A DNA stretch of 64,000 nt from Chondrilla cf. caribensis (taxonomy: Eukaryota > Porifera > Demospongiae > Chondrillida > Chondrillidae): positions 3,678,501-3,742,500 of the forward strand of contig OZ026556.1 in NCBI GenBank assembly GCA_964020155.1, in the 5' to 3' direction. This document shows, one piece after another, positions 14,776 through 25,627 of the stretch; the stretch's first letter is position 1, and every line of letters starts with the position of its first letter. The notes beneath the pieces are model-generated. The model saw nothing but the letters and a program-made list of their open reading frames with translations. It did not search any database and had not been told where the DNA came from. Position numbers and translations under genes: made by a program.

Positions 14776-17700
14776 CGTGTGTGTAAATGTACATTTGAAA
14801 CAAATTGAACTCTGACAGGATCCACACATATAGGATTGCGAACAAAGGGTCTCAAATGGTTCAGTGAATAGAGTACTGTTTGTAAATACAGTGGAACCCT
14901 CTTTATTACAGACCACTGAAATGAGGGGGCCCTACAGTAAGGACACCACTCTGTGTCCTAAGGTACGTAGTACTGCAGTATATTGAATGACCTCCAAACT
15001 GAAGAAACCTCTGTAATAAGACACAAACTTGATGTACCAAGGAGTACTTCATAGCGAGTTTCTACTATATGCACTGCATATACCGCATAATATGCAATAG
15101 AGTACAGATACACCAAGTCCACATATGCAGCTTACATACGTATGCATATTTACGTGCATCCATTTGCACAGTACACAGACTAGTCCAAATTACATACGTA
15201 TGTTTATCTTACTGGTCATTGCAGATACAGACAATTGGCCTGGAAAGCAGCTCTTTTCCCTTTTTCTTTACACCATCTATGAAATATGTACAGGGGTGGT
15301 GGATTGAGGGGGATGGAAGTACGGGGATGATGGATGAATGAGGATGATGGATAAACAGGAATATTGGACATTTAGCAAGAATTCATACAGTTTCATACAC
15401 ATTCATGCTACATAATAGTTGCAATCTGTGTAGGCCTGCTACAGGAGGATGACCTGATAATTGATCAATTATCACTTTATACTCCTATAATCATAACAAA
15501 TGGCACACACAGTACTACACAGACCTAATGGCTCCTTCCTCTTTATCAGTTCCAAAAGAATAGCAATGGATGGCTGCAGAACAGAGTAACCAGTGTAAGG
15601 AGACCGTCCATGCACATTCTGCAAGGATATGTGGGCTACAATGAACTAACAGCAGCAAACACATGGGCACTTACAGCTGGAGCACCGTCAATTTCATCAA
15701 TGACCAAACAATTCGGCCGAGAGTCGGCATTTAGGACAGCTTGCATTTGAGTTGAAGAGGCTATCCGTTGTCGAAACGTCTCGGGACTTCGATCATCACT
15801 GCATGCACAGAACAATCATGACACTCATACATCTCATACAACACATTCTACAGCATATGTTTACTGTACATGTAAAGATCTGATGATTGTACACTATTGT
15901 AGTTCTTTTTTGAATAAAACTCATAGATCCTGTTATACAACCAGACACATCTGTTAAACAACTGAGCAATCTCGTTGTACAACTGGACAAGTCTGTTAAA
16001 CAACTGAGCAATCTCGTTGTACAACCAGACACGTCTGTTAAACAACTGAGCAATCTCGTTGTACAACTGGACAAGTCTGTTAAACAACTGAGCAATCTCG
16101 TTGTACAGCTAGACAAGTCTGTTAAACAACTGAGCAATCTCGTTGTACAACTACACACGTCTGTTAAACAACTGAGCAATCTCGTTGTACAACTAGACAA
16201 GTCTGTTAAACAACTGAGCAATCTCGTTGTACAGCTAGACAAGTCTGTTAAACAACTGAGCAATCTCGTTGTACAACTAGACACATCTGTTGAACAACTG
16301 AGCAATCTCGTTGTACAACTGGACAAGTCTGTTAAACAAATGGACAAGCTAACCTGGTAAACAACTGGGCATTCCCACACTACGTTCACACAAACCCTTC
16401 TCACCTTGCATTCAATTCTATTACATTGTATCCAGCATGCTTGGCTATGATGTGAGCTAATGTGGTCTTCCCCAAACCAGGTGGACCACAGAGGAGGGCA
16501 ATCTACAAAAAAGCAGAATAAATGAATGTGTTCAGGACATACTACAATACTGAGGGCATGTGGTAGTTCCTGACACTGCCTGTACAGTACTGGACACATG
16601 GTAGCTCCTGGTACTGCCTGTACTGTACTGGACACATGTGTAGTTTCTGGCACTGCCTGTACTGTACTGTAATGGACACACATGGTAGCTCGTGGTACTG
16701 TACCTTCAACTTGGGTCGTCCCGTCGGATCCAGTGCCTACATGGTTAAATAACACAGATTTTACATGCAGTACTTTTTCACACACAGTACATACATACAT
16801 ACTACATGTTAATAGAATGTGCATGATAGGTGTATACGTGCATACATATATGTATACATATGTATTACTAGCCTAATAACTTCCTGTGGAAAGTACACAA
16901 AAATGGAGAGATAATAACAAGAACACACTCTGTGTGATGTACACAAGCTAGTGCTGAACCTAATACCACTCCACTACAGATGCACTACACATAAATGTAC
17001 CATACACGTAGTGCATAACACATGTACATACACAATGTATGACAGATACGTATGTATAAAATACTACTACTACTACTACTACACAGTGTACATTATAAAG
17101 TATATGTGCATACTATATTTGCAATGTACTTATGTATTACAACATTCTGTACATACGTACACAAAGTCATTAGACAACACAAGGCTGCAAAACGGTCCTG
17201 TATGTGATACGGCAAACACGTGTAGTACACAGTGCCATGAGGTCAAGTACATGACAGGAAACACACTCACTTCGGGGTTGCTGAAGGTTTTTGGATCCTG
17301 GTATTCAAACCTGCTCGGAAAGGGTTTTCTTCCATTCTTTGGATGGCTTTCACTCTTTCTGACCTGTAAAATTCCCGTTGCTGCACCTTTTGTAGAGGAC
17401 CTTCCAAACACAATCTTGTCCCATAGCTTCAACCATGATAAGAGTGTCCTGTTGGTACCCTATTGACAAGTGGCAACAGGGGGAATAGAGGATGATAGTA
17501 TCCACAATACCCTCTACACATAGGAGTCAAAATGAACAGAAACTCTGAAGGTGCTTAGAATTCATTTTATCTATCCAAAAATTCTACTTACTACTGGTGG
17601 GACAAACATGTACTCACATCATCACTGAGAAGCTGAGTGAAGTGAGATGGAGCATACTTCTCTACCCACAGCATCTGTTCCACCCTGGTATTCGACTTCT

Positions 17701-19851
17701 CGTCTCCGTTCTCTCCCCCATCAAGGTGGCTCTGTGCCTCGCTCCCAAAGCCATCATCTCTGTCCAACCTGAAGCACATGCATACATATGTACGTACCTA
17801 TCTAAATAAAGTATACATATTATACATTTGTAAGTATGTACATTGGATAAAAAGTGTTAACAACTGTTTAAAAAAGTATGTCTTTATCAGTTCATACATA
17901 TACTATAATAACACATGTATGCATGTACGTACATATGTACAAAAGAATTCGTGCATACATACTTTAATAGGTATAAATTAAGACAAGGTTGAAGCAATAC
18001 ACTAGTAACTATGTACAATGATATGTAGATTGTACATGTACGTAGTCTTGAGTAGCAAGACCAATGCCATTTATGAAACATTTCATCACAGGACAAAATT
18101 CGAGCTGTGTGTCAAGATTTACATGTGTATACACATGCTAAGCACCTTGAGTAATTGCCTTTGCTACCTTGGTGACTCTCCTCAACTGAGCGTCTCAACC
18201 TCTACAACGAATAACATACACAAGAACCATTGAAATGAATACAGTGGAGGAGTTACAAATGAGCGAAGTTACCCGCACAATACAGTCAATATGGTGTAAT
18301 CATAATTCAAAATCAAAAAATATGGAATAATCAATTAATTATTAATATGGGAAATCAGTACAACACATCAAAACAATCACCACAGAATAGTCTCAGACAT
18401 ACAAATTAACTGTGCAATACATACCACAGTCAATAGAAGCAAATGTTAGCGGGAAAAGCTTAGCACCATTGACTCTTCTAAGACGTACCTCTTCCTCCAC
18501 CTGTTCCTTCAAATGTTGAAATGGCATTGTTAGCAGCTGGCATTTCTTACTCGCGGTCTATTAATACACAGGATGCACAGATAAACAGATACATCTTGGT
18601 GCACAACCTTAGTAATACAAACCTTCACAAACAGATACATGTACAGAATACAATAGCAGTATATACATGGTACATAGGATTTCATGCGTAGAGGTGGGGC
18701 AGGTGAATGCTTGGCCTTCCCAAGCTGCTGGAGACTAATAAAGCTTAAATCAAATAAGACTATAAAACTTCATATGATCAAAGGGTGAACATTACAGTGA
18801 TGTACACACATGTATGTGTGACCATAGTTCAGTGATGAGTACACAGCTTTATATAGACTATTCATTATAAGAGCAACTTTTGAATGCAGGTTTATTATAT
18901 AACAACCACTAGACTGTGTCCCAAGAGTGACCTTCATGCAACAATATGGAACACATCAGTATAATGGGGTATAATACACTCTGACGAAAATCCCATGATC
19001 ACCTTCTTAACATTCAGTCGCAGTTCATCTGCAGTACACATTTTCAGGTATACTCGGTTTCCAGTAGATCCTGTCAGAGATATGTGAGGACCAGGTGGTA
19101 CACGAGTGTACACTCTTCCTCTCCTCGTGAGCGATGTGAGAGAAGCTCCAGGGGTTTCCGTTGAGGGGAACTGTTCGTTGCTTGGCACTAGTGGTGTGGT
19201 GAGGGCATCAGAGTCTTCTCCTTGCACATCAGAATATCCAGATTCTACATAGCTGTCATTTTCTACAGAGTTCAGGGGTGCTGCCAAGTTGTCTCTTTTG
19301 GCAATTATATCAGGATTGGAGGATTGGGTATCATGCTCTTCGCACACAATTTGCAGGGGCAGAGGGCTGTTGGAACGAGATTCAATGTCGTTCTTACTCT
19401 TGGGCAACTCACCACCTACATATCGAGTAGTGAGATGAAAGGTGGAACATGTGATACATTTTTCTTTGTGTATCATGCTACCATAACAACAAACAAGAAG
19501 CTGGAATGGGTACATATTAATGTGACTATGTATATAGAAGTTCATTGTTGTAATAGCAGAATATCCGAAAGTCGGAGAAAACGTACACTCATAACAAGGA
19601 AGCGTAACACATGCATAGTTTATTACTTTCAAGATAGACTAACTTCCATCCTCAGTTCTAACGGAAAGAATGTCATCTCCAATCTTGGAAGGCCTCAACA
19701 CTTTAAAACGCGATGATGAATCTCTTTTCGGAAGATCTCCTTCCCACTCTCTGAGCATGTCCATTTCGTCGGCATATCTACTATCAAGATTGTCTTCGTC
19801 ATAGCTGTGCAAGGCAAGTTCGTGTTCGAAGAGATCGGCCATCTTCCACAA
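167..19851 (-). CDS. CHTF18: CHTF18: alternative RFC clamp-loader large subunit
   Basis: Large AAA+ subunit of the CTF18-RFC clamp loader, which loads PCNA and supports sister-chromatid cohesion in the nucleus. I place 21 exons, 5' to 3': 19851-19644, 19415-19003, 18557-18489, 18201-18146, 17768-17618, 17459-17271, 16736-16704, 16502-16405, 15798-15675, 15573-15525, 15276-15213, 14672-14480, 13856-13729, 12858-12696, 12326-12156, 11584-11435, 10684-10554, 2827-2743, 1942-1754, 1304-1250, 288-167. All phases agree and give 946 aa, close to the human length (about 975). Visible motifs: Walker A GPPGLGKT (about 379-386), Walker B LVIDEID (about 437-443), RPIVCICND, sensor-like TDNDIR equivalent (KADNDIR), and a C-terminal [13 protein letters not shown] motif typical of CTF18. 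The start ATG sits in GAAGATGGCC, a TISU/YY1-like context. Intron 17 (2828-10553) carries nested genes and transposons. Exon 20 and exact junctions near the 3' end are the least certain. Confidence 0.93.
466..488. repeat. 11-bp-arm palindrome
   Basis: AGGGGCTGCC, a 3-base centre, then the exact inverse complement. It lies in CHTF18 intron 20 beside a (TA)n tract at 528-563. A related GC-rich string (CGGCAGCCCC) recurs at 763-772. It probably belongs to a transposon-derived repeat; function is not evident. Confidence 0.6.
555..740 (+). repeat. Dispersed repeat, copy A
   Basis: This block (with TTGCGCGAAATAAAGATGGCC and ..AATTAGAAATTGGGCTAGAA) matches, in inverse orientation, 63055-63225 near the other end of the window. 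Shared pieces include AAGATGGCCGATTTC, GAATTAGAAATT and CAGCGAAGGTT. It is therefore an interspersed repeat rather than unique intronic sequence. No coding capacity is seen. Confidence 0.65.
853..1135. repeat. 24-bp minisatellite in CHTF18 intron 20
   Basis: About 11 copies of a 24-bp unit, core CCTACCATGTACCACCACTC, with small length variants near the right end. Because the period is divisible by three, several frames stay open across it; these are not considered genes. Confidence 0.9.
1943..2742. other. CHTF18 intron 18, nothing recognised
   Basis: Between exons 19 and 18 of CHTF18. AT-rich unique-looking sequence; I see no gene, RNA or clear repeat here. Confidence 0.6.
2828..3427. other. 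Proximal part of CHTF18 intron 17
   Basis: Non-coding. Contains three imperfect copies of a ~40-bp unit (GGATACAACTGTAGTGTA...) at about 3151-3245 and otherwise nothing recognised. It ends where the tandem duplication carrying the nested secreted-protein genes begins. Confidence 0.55.
3635..3642 (+). promoter_or_regulatory. TATA box of secreted gene copy 1
   Basis: TATAAAAG, 116 nt before the ATG, followed by GTGGGAAATAGACAGCATTT. The same element and downstream block recur at 5264 before the paralogue, so it is conserved between the duplicates. Confidence 0.6.
3758..4601 (+). CDS. Small secreted protein, nested gene copy 1
   Basis: Two exons (3758-3829 and 3987-4601) joined in phase 0, 228 aa. 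Exon 1 encodes a signal peptide ([19 protein letters not shown]). The acceptor is AACAG|TGTACACC, so mature sequence begins near [17 protein letters not shown]. The body has no membrane segment, several cysteines ([24 protein letters not shown]) and ends [13 protein letters not shown]. It looks like an extracellular beta-rich domain, but I do not recognise the family. The gene lies inside CHTF18 intron 17 on the opposite strand, with a TATA box at 3635 and AATAAA at 4648. It is a tandem paralogue of 5435-6423. Starting at the in-frame ATG at 4026 would drop the signal peptide and is less likely. Confidence 0.85.
4648..4653 (+). promoter_or_regulatory. Poly(A) signal AATAAA, copy 1
   Basis: AATAAA 46 nt after the stop of the first nested secreted-protein gene. 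The paralogue has one at 6524. Confidence 0.6.
5151..5172 (-). pseudogene. Duplicated remnant of CHTF18 exon 17 and its splice donor
   Basis: On the minus strand this repeats the last ~18 bases of CHTF18 exon 17 plus its GTAAGT donor (original at 10548-10572), flanked by the same intron sequence (CAACCCACACAGCAAAGGCA). It marks the right breakpoint of the tandem duplication, which cut inside the exon. It has no acceptor and is presumably not spliced in. Confidence 0.75.
5264..5271 (+). promoter_or_regulatory. TATA box of secreted gene copy 2
   Basis: TATAAAAG followed by TGGAAATAGACAGCATTT, the counterpart of the element at 3635; 164 nt before the ATG. Confidence 0.6.
5435..6423 (+). CDS. 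Small secreted protein, nested gene copy 2
   Basis: Exons 5435-5506 and 5812-6423, phase 0, 227 aa; paralogue of 3758-4601. Signal peptide [19 protein letters not shown], mature start near [17 protein letters not shown]. Most of the body is identical to copy 1; changes cluster in two patches (FKVGVTNGR for FKPPVDHAR, and the GTVC...NCGG region). One cysteine of copy 1 is lost (PIRTN for PVCTN), so any disulfide pairing differs. The intron is longer than in copy 1 because a ~160-bp segment containing the 3' splice site is repeated (decoy acceptor at 5658). AATAAA at 6524. Family unknown; secretion is inferred from the signal peptide. Confidence 0.85.
6524..6529 (+). promoter_or_regulatory. Poly(A) signal AATAAA, copy 2
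   Basis: AATAAA 100 nt after the stop of the second nested secreted-protein gene. Confidence 0.55.
6598..7779 (+). mobile_element. Penelope-like retroelement, truncated, 5'-inverted insertion
   Basis: 1182 bp bounded by a 13-bp target-site duplication CATATAACAACTG (6585-6597 and 7780-7792); the host sequence on both sides continues the tandem-duplicated unit. The right arm (+ strand, about 7166-7844) encodes the linker [17 protein letters not shown] and a GIY-YIG endonuclease domain with [18 protein letters not shown] and RLKEHK. The left arm (- strand, about 7165-6880) encodes the end of a Penelope-type reverse transcriptase ([20 protein letters not shown], frameshifted [18 protein letters not shown]), then 3'/pLTR sequence. 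The arms overlap as an inverted repeat (6903-6950 against 7166-7213), and the outer ends (6634-6667, 7741-7780) are also inverted repeats. Coding capacity is broken; this is a dead copy. Confidence 0.85.
6676..6711 (-). ncRNA. Hammerhead-ribozyme-like motif in Penelope-like element
   Basis: Minus strand reads CTGAAGA-A, stem GACAGC, loop AGATA, stem GCTGTC, GAAA. This is the order of a type I hammerhead core (CUGANGA...GAAA around stem II). The core differs at one position from CUGAUGA, and a clear stem III/cleavage triplet was not traced. Hammerhead motifs are an established feature of Penelope-like element pLTRs. Activity is doubtful. Confidence 0.45.
8456..8463 (+). promoter_or_regulatory. 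TATA-like box of the pogo transposase
   Basis: TATATAAG 52 nt upstream of the transposase ATG at 8508, inside the transposon. Confidence 0.5.
8508..10052 (+). CDS. Tigger/pogo-family transposase (TIGD-like)
   Basis: 514 aa in one uninterrupted frame. The N-terminus has a CENP-B-like helix-turn-helix ([11 protein letters not shown]..., [13 protein letters not shown], residues about 10-50) and a second CENPB-type DNA-binding region up to about 135 ([15 protein letters not shown]). The DDE_1 catalytic core follows: D172 in [10 protein letters not shown]278 in [10 protein letters not shown] and D310 in [10 protein letters not shown], the three expected acidic residues. The C-terminus is acidic ([11 protein letters not shown], about 445-455) and ends IDHYF, as in other Tigger proteins. 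All catalytic residues and both element ends are present, so it could be active or recently active. It cuts and pastes the element at TA sites. Confidence 0.94.
   Translation: MAKRSHKEMSLEDKIALIRASEASPKPTQAHLSSQFSIGRSTVGDILRKKRLYEEAWEGNVYSKRQRLSKTTNAEAVNEKLYAFFNQARAKNIPISGPILQSKALQFAEELDVEDFRASNGWLDAWKKRYNIKQFKISGESADVNMALVDDYKSRIPGITSGYQLEDIFNCDETGLFYRALPDKTLAQRKQAVKGGKCSKDRLTVLLCCSCTGEKLKPLVIGKADKPRAFKGIQVENLPVQWRANSKAWMNTQCFSEWLRNLNLKMKMHKRKILLFMDNVSSHVASDITLSNVTIKFLPANTTSCLQPLDAGIIKTFKMYFRTRLLQHVVSRMDECNSATELSKQVNVLQAVTWIASAWREVSSSTIAKCFSHCGFNDVQLQEMTNNSDTVESNIQQLLEIASGAGMQVDMSGSEYLTSDEHIPTESDDIVIDSSTTPCTQEDDKDNTDEEEEDDSPLLATEALQYLSKLTKYFITKDEECVELLDKITQVVSRHTIIEKNSMRQTKIDHYFHK
10685..11434. 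other. CHTF18 intron 16, nothing recognised
   Basis: Between exons 17 and 16. A 73-codon open stretch on the + strand (10943-11164) shows no family features and is probably chance. Confidence 0.5.
11688..11728. repeat. 41-bp near-perfect hairpin
   Basis: ATGCAATGACCC-AAGGAC, a short loop, then the inverse complement ending GGGTCATTGCAT. It lies in CHTF18 intron 15. May be a foldback remnant. Confidence 0.6.
12977..13079. repeat. ~103-bp foldback (MITE-like) element
   Basis: Inverted termini of about 30 bp: TGGTTAAGACATGGACACTC...GGGCAGTATGA against the inverse complement near 13050-13079. It lies in CHTF18 intron 13. No coding capacity. Confidence 0.65.
13548..13702. mobile_element. Short pogo-related MITE
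   Basis: Ends CAGTAGAACTTTGATAATCC and GGATTACAGAGGTTCCACTG resemble the terminal repeats of the 8082-10266 element. 155 bp, non-autonomous, in CHTF18 intron 13. Confidence 0.6.
14719..14784. repeat. (TG)n microsatellite
   Basis: About 33 TG units with a few GC substitutions, in CHTF18 intron 11. Confidence 0.95.
14889..15020. mobile_element. Partial pogo-type MITE
   Basis: Begins TACAGTGGAACCCTCTTTAT and contains AAGGACACCAC as in the MITEs at 27184 and 43336, but the right terminal repeat is not clear. In CHTF18 intron 11. Confidence 0.45.
15925..16360. repeat. 42-bp minisatellite encoding a heptad pattern
   Basis: About ten 42-bp units in CHTF18 intron 8. On the + strand each unit reads [14 protein letters not shown], a 14-residue coiled-coil-like double heptad. 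The frame is open throughout, but there is no ATG and a TGA lies just upstream, so I do not call it a gene. Confidence 0.85.
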
Positions 19852-19928
19852 AAAGCGAGGGAAATTGCCGCCAATATCATACTCCTTATTAGGAGGCCAC
19901 GTTCACATCACGTGATGCCCTTGTCACA
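19852..19928. promoter_or_regulatory. 77-bp bidirectional promoter CHTF18 / GH31
   Basis: The two start codons lie 77 bp apart, head to head. The interval has a CCAAT (19871-19875) and a perfect TCACGTGA palindrome (19908-19915, an E-box of the USF/TFE type). No TATA box. The CHTF18 start overlaps a TISU/YY1-like GAAGATGGCC. Confidence 0.65.
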
Positions 19929-22792
19929 ATGAAGGAATACATTTCTAGCGTTTTCCTGACAATTTTAATTGTTCGTGTGCTCGCCTTCGAAGAATATGTT
20001 GTGCCGCCAGCATATTTGGATCCATCTCCTTATCCAGAATGGGCCCACCATCACTGGTGAATGTCACGTTGTTCTTCAAGCTGTGTGTGCTTGTGCTGTT
20101 TGCAGGAATCACCAGGAAATCAATCCACTTGACTGACAAGAGTTATCAACATCTTGAATTTGTTCAACTAGCTATACTTTCTTCCTGTATCTTCATTAAA
20201 TCGCAAAATACGTATACAGTCCCCTTGTGCTTCCTTTACAGGTTGTAGTTGGATGGTATGTTTTGTCTACGTACAGCTCCCATATGCATATTGTGTCTAC
20301 ACTACAGGGTGTGGTTGAATATCATGTTTTGTCTACGGTTCCCATGTGTTTATTATACTACAGGGTGTGGTTGGATAACAGTCGTGCCACTCAACCCAAC
20401 ATTGTGGAGTACGTGAAAGAGTACTTGGCTCACAATATTACAGTTAGTCAACAGGACACATGGCTGCTGCTCATTGCTGGGTTTGAACATTTGTATTTGG
20501 TGATTTTACACCTATTATTGTCCAACTTATTCTCATTCTGCAGGTTGGTGCTGTGAATCTCGACTCAGGCTGGTCCACGGGATATAACAACTTCATTTTC
20601 GACACAAAAAAGTATCCTAATGCCACTTATGTGGTGAGTGCCCTAGCACCACATGTGGAGGACACCCTTGTTTGACCTACGTGGTTGCATGTCCCGGGGG
20701 GACAGTTTTGCACTCCCTGTTGCCAAGCTACCACTGCAGGTAGCAGCAGTGATATGCTTTGTACCATGGAAACTGCTCAGGCATATTATTTGAGAGACCA
20801 GATCTTTGATGGGGACTGTTTGAACCATTATTTCTCATTTCATGTAAACTCATTTGAGAATTGTCAACGTATGGTGCATTTACAGCGTGAGGAGTCAGAA
20901 TTCACTGCTTAAAGGACCAGTGACATGAAAAAACAAGTTGGTTGTAAATTACTCCTTTTAATTAGTAAACACCAATGGTCATGGTTGAGGAAGGTCTACA
21001 TGTACATAAACCTGTGCAAGGCCTAAGATTGATGAAATAAATCACTGGATTTATGCCAACCAATGGTAATGTTTGAATTCGCTCCTATCATCTGGGTGGG
21101 GAGTAATCGGGAATTTTATAACCAATTACACCAGGTTACATCATCACCACCATACTATGCTTACTGGATTTTTACCAAAGATACAATGTTTTCACCAAAC
21201 CTGTATTACAGTCACTGGATGTGTCTTTGTGAAACTGTCTGTTTTCAGCATCAAACACATTCGTATTTCCATACTGCAGGTTGAACACTTTCATTCACTC
21301 AGCATACGTGTTATCCTCTGGGTGACCTCAGTTATTGACACAACATCCTCAAACTACCAGGAGGGGCATGACAAGGGATACTTCTTGAAGTGAGTCTTTC
21401 TTGTGTATTTAATGTACGTATGTGTCTCTACTGTCACATGTGTACTGTGTATGTCTGCAACTGTCACATGTGTACTGTGTATGTCTGCAACTGTCATATT
21501 ATGTGTATTGTGTACAGCTACGACTGTCACATGTGTATTGTGTACAGCTGCAACTGTCACATGTGTATTGTGTACAGCTACTACTGTCACATGTGTATTG
21601 TGTACAGCTGCGACTGTCACATGTGTATTGTGTACAGCTACGACTGTCACATGTGTATTGTGTACAGCTACGACTGTCACATGTGTATTGTGTACAGCTG
21701 CAACTGTCACATGTGTATTGTGTACAGCTACGACTGTCACATGTGTACTGTGTACAGCTGTGACTGTCACATGTGTACTGTGTACAGCTGCAACTGTCAC
21801 ATGTGTATTGTGTACAGCTACTACTGTCACATGTGTATTGTGTACAGCTGCGACTGTCACATGTGTATTGTGTACAGCTACGACTGTCACATGTGTATTG
21901 TGTACAGCTACGACTGTCACATGTGTATTGTGTACAGCTACAACTGTCACATGTGTACTGTGTACAGCTGTGACTGTCACATATGTACTGTGTACATCTA
22001 CAGCTGTTGCATGTGTACTGTGTACATTTCAGTACTCTCTGTTTCAAAGGTTTCTAAAACAGACTGCACTGAGTTCATCTCCATGCTGTCCCACTACCAA
22101 CTTGGTGTTGTCACTTGTTGCTCGTTTTCTGCTCGTTGTAGGGACATTATTGGAAGAGAAGCAATCATTGACTGGTGGCATGGGAAAGGTGGCATGTTGG
22201 ACTACACCAACCCGGATGCTGTTGACTGGTGGCATAAACAAATGGACCAGGTATGTATGGCTCTCATGGACTGTGGAGGGATACACCGAGTGAATGTGTA
22301 CGTACCTTTGGGTGAGAAATTGCACTGCTATAGTATATATACATAACTAGGTGTGTACATACATCATTCTATAGAACATGTGGTTGAAAAGTGTTCGTGT
22401 TTGGAGAATACCAACCAACACAATAATATACATGGAGTATAGGGAGTATAGGGACTTCAGACTCTTGTGAATGAAGTGCCTATCTACGAACTGATGTTCC
22501 CCTTGACTGGAGTGTATGTACGAGTATTTTGGTGACATACGATGTCTCTTACTGTTAGGTCATTGATCTTGGTATTGATGGGTGGAAGTGTGACGGTACA
22601 GACCCATACGTGCTGCTCATCCCTGACGCAATTGGGAAAAGTGGACACGTGTCGAGACGACAGTATTCTGATGACTACTACGAGGATTTCTTTGACTATA
22701 TTCGTCGTAGAGCTGGCAGGAATGACACCCTAATCATGTCCCGCCCTGTTGATGCGTATGTGATGTGTGTGTGCAGAGTGTGTGTGTTTCGG

Positions 22793-22866
<74 letters not shown>

Positions 22867-25471
22867 TGTGTGTGTGTGAGTGTGTGTGTGTGTGTGTGTG
22901 CAGTACATTAATGTCTACTGAGTTGATGTTGTTCTCAATCCTGTCATTCACAGATATGGTCCTATCTATCTGGATTTCAGCCCAAAGCGTGTAATGTTGT
23001 CGGGTTGGGTAGGGGATCAAGACCCAACATTCGAGGGGTTACAGAACTGTCTCAAACGTTACCTACAGTCTGCATGGGCCGGTAAGTGTGCTGGTGTGGA
23101 CGAACCTCTGTGATGCAGACACTAATAATTCCATACATATTCACAACAATTGACTGCCAGTTTGATCAACCAATGAGTTCGGGATAACACTGTTACTGCA
23201 CGCACACATACATGTGAAGAAGTTATTCTGTACTTTGGTTGTATATATTGTATCAAACTTGGATGTACATAAAGGAATATACAGACACACTTTGCCAAAG
23301 TGTTTTATTCTGATGTACAGTACACACTGCCTGTGATCATACAGCATGTGCATGTGTATATGATATAGCTCACTGCAAAGGGGTTCACTGCATGGAAGTT
23401 GAAATATACCAACATGGATGGTAGCCCTATCCAACCTCTCATGTGGCACTGTCATCCCTTTTCTTCAGGATACGCCAACTTTGGTTCTGATATCGGAGGA
23501 TACCGCTCTGGCAGTGGGACACTGGGGAGGACAAAGGAGTTGTTCATCCGCTGGGCTCAGCTCGGCGCGTTCTCTCCACTGATGGAGAATGGCGGAGACA
23601 AAGAACACAGACCGTGGATGTTCGACAACACAAACGAAACACTCAACATTTACAGAAAGTTGGTTTCTGTCTTTCACAGAACACATGGTATATCCTCCGT
23701 GCATCCCACCCTCATCTGCTGGGTACCTGCAGTGTGCTAATAATGATATATCCTATCACTGAACCCTATTCATTCTGTACTCTTGTTCTGTGGCCAATCA
23801 CAGTGTGTATGTGGTCACTAGAAGCAGCCTTGGTCTAAAGTCCTTTATCTTTCAATAAAAAAAAAATGCACAAGCCAAACATATCTGGAGCTATCCCACT
23901 AAAGTTAATAATATTGTTCCATATCCAACTATTCCTCTTTGGTATAGAAGAATCAGCTTTGAGTGAATGAGGCCTGCAGCTACTTATGTACAGCATAGTG
24001 GCTTTCAGTTACATAAGCTTATTTAACCTGGGGAAGCCTTTAACCAGGAGGCTACTATACTAGTCACCCAGACTATTGGTAGCACCTTATTCACCATTTT
24101 GTGCTGTTCACAGCTAAAGTATCCTGTGCACCTGAATGCCTGCCAATGACGGTCAATATATTCTTACCTCATTAGTGTGGGTGATCTTGTTGCTTTGCAG
24201 TCTGTTTTGCCCCTCAATGTACTGTAAGATCCTCATAGTCACATCAGTGATGGTGCAGTGGTTCCAGAGAAGTTTGTGTACAATAATCACTGCTACTGTG
24301 AGCTGTGAACCACAGCATCTTCAAACGTAATTCTGTATCAGTATGTGAAAGGGGTGGTGAAAATATGTATACATTTACTGATTTGGTTTACAAACTTCTG
24401 TATTTGAAAGAGTAACACTGCACGTATATATGTACGTATACATACATACTGTAAGTGCTGCCACTGTGAAGTGGGTGCGATCATAGCTTATGGGCAGTAT
24501 TCGGTGATTTTACCACTTGTATTCCCACCAGTGATGGATTACCTGTTCCCCTTCCTCTCCACATCAAGGGCTGTGGATGATCACTACCAACTCGTTCCTT
24601 ACTTCCTCACCATTGGTGCAGACGCTCTGAAGAAAGGGACTAGTGCTATGATACCCTTGGCAAAACATGAGAGTTTCATTGACAAAGTATATACAATAAA
24701 TGCTGATGTACATGGATATTTACTATGTGCTACATTCGTGTGTGGGGGGTGTGGGGGTGTGCATGTGTGCGCGTATGGGTATTGTATCGTACATACAAGT
24801 GTGTGTGGGTGTGGGGGTGTGCATGTGTGTGTATTGTATCCTACATCCATGTATGTGTATTGTATCCTATCTATCTAATTATTCTAACATTTTGCTGTCC
24901 TGAATGTGTTGATTCACGAAGACTCCACTTTTGATAGTACTTCCAGTATGTGAGGCTACCCTGTAAAACCATCTCTTGTTTTTCTGGAATTCCTTAGGCT
25001 ATAGACTTGTTCAAGCCGGACACCTACAACTACTTGCTTGGACAAAACTTTCTTGTAGCTCCAATCACATCTGATGCGAACACCGTGGAGGTCACCTTTC
25101 CAGAAGGACAGTGGGTACCTAGGTGGAATAGCAGTATCACCTACAAGGGAGGAGAAAAGGCCTCCTTTCCCAATCTACCACTGAGTATTTTTCCAGTATT
25201 TGTAAGAACAAGTGAGTGTATATTTTGCTTTCTTCATATTCAGAGATTGTGATAAGTTCCTTTCTTTCTGTATAGACAGTATTGTGCCACTCAGAATCAC
25301 CCCAATGACGCCTGTGTTAGGGAATTTCCCACAACTCCATGGTAACCTGAGGTTACTCTTATACTATCCTGAGCACACACCATACCCTGTGAAGTCATCT
25401 GTTGTGGAAGACAGTGGACCAGGACTGGAAGCCACTCATTGGTATGTAAATATAGTGTAGTACATTCAAAT

Positions 25472-25538
<67 letters not shown>

Positions 25539-25544
25539 TGTGTG

Positions 25545-25627
<83 letters not shown>

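Noticed and set aside
15796..16824. Long minus-strand open frame (342 codons) over the 42-bp array
   Set aside because: It is made open by the repeat period, spans CHTF18 exon 8 in the wrong frame and has no domain.
21354..22346. Several long cysteine-, threonine- or histidine-rich open frames on both strands
   Set aside because: All are translations of the 30-bp intronic minisatellite in GH31 intron 4.
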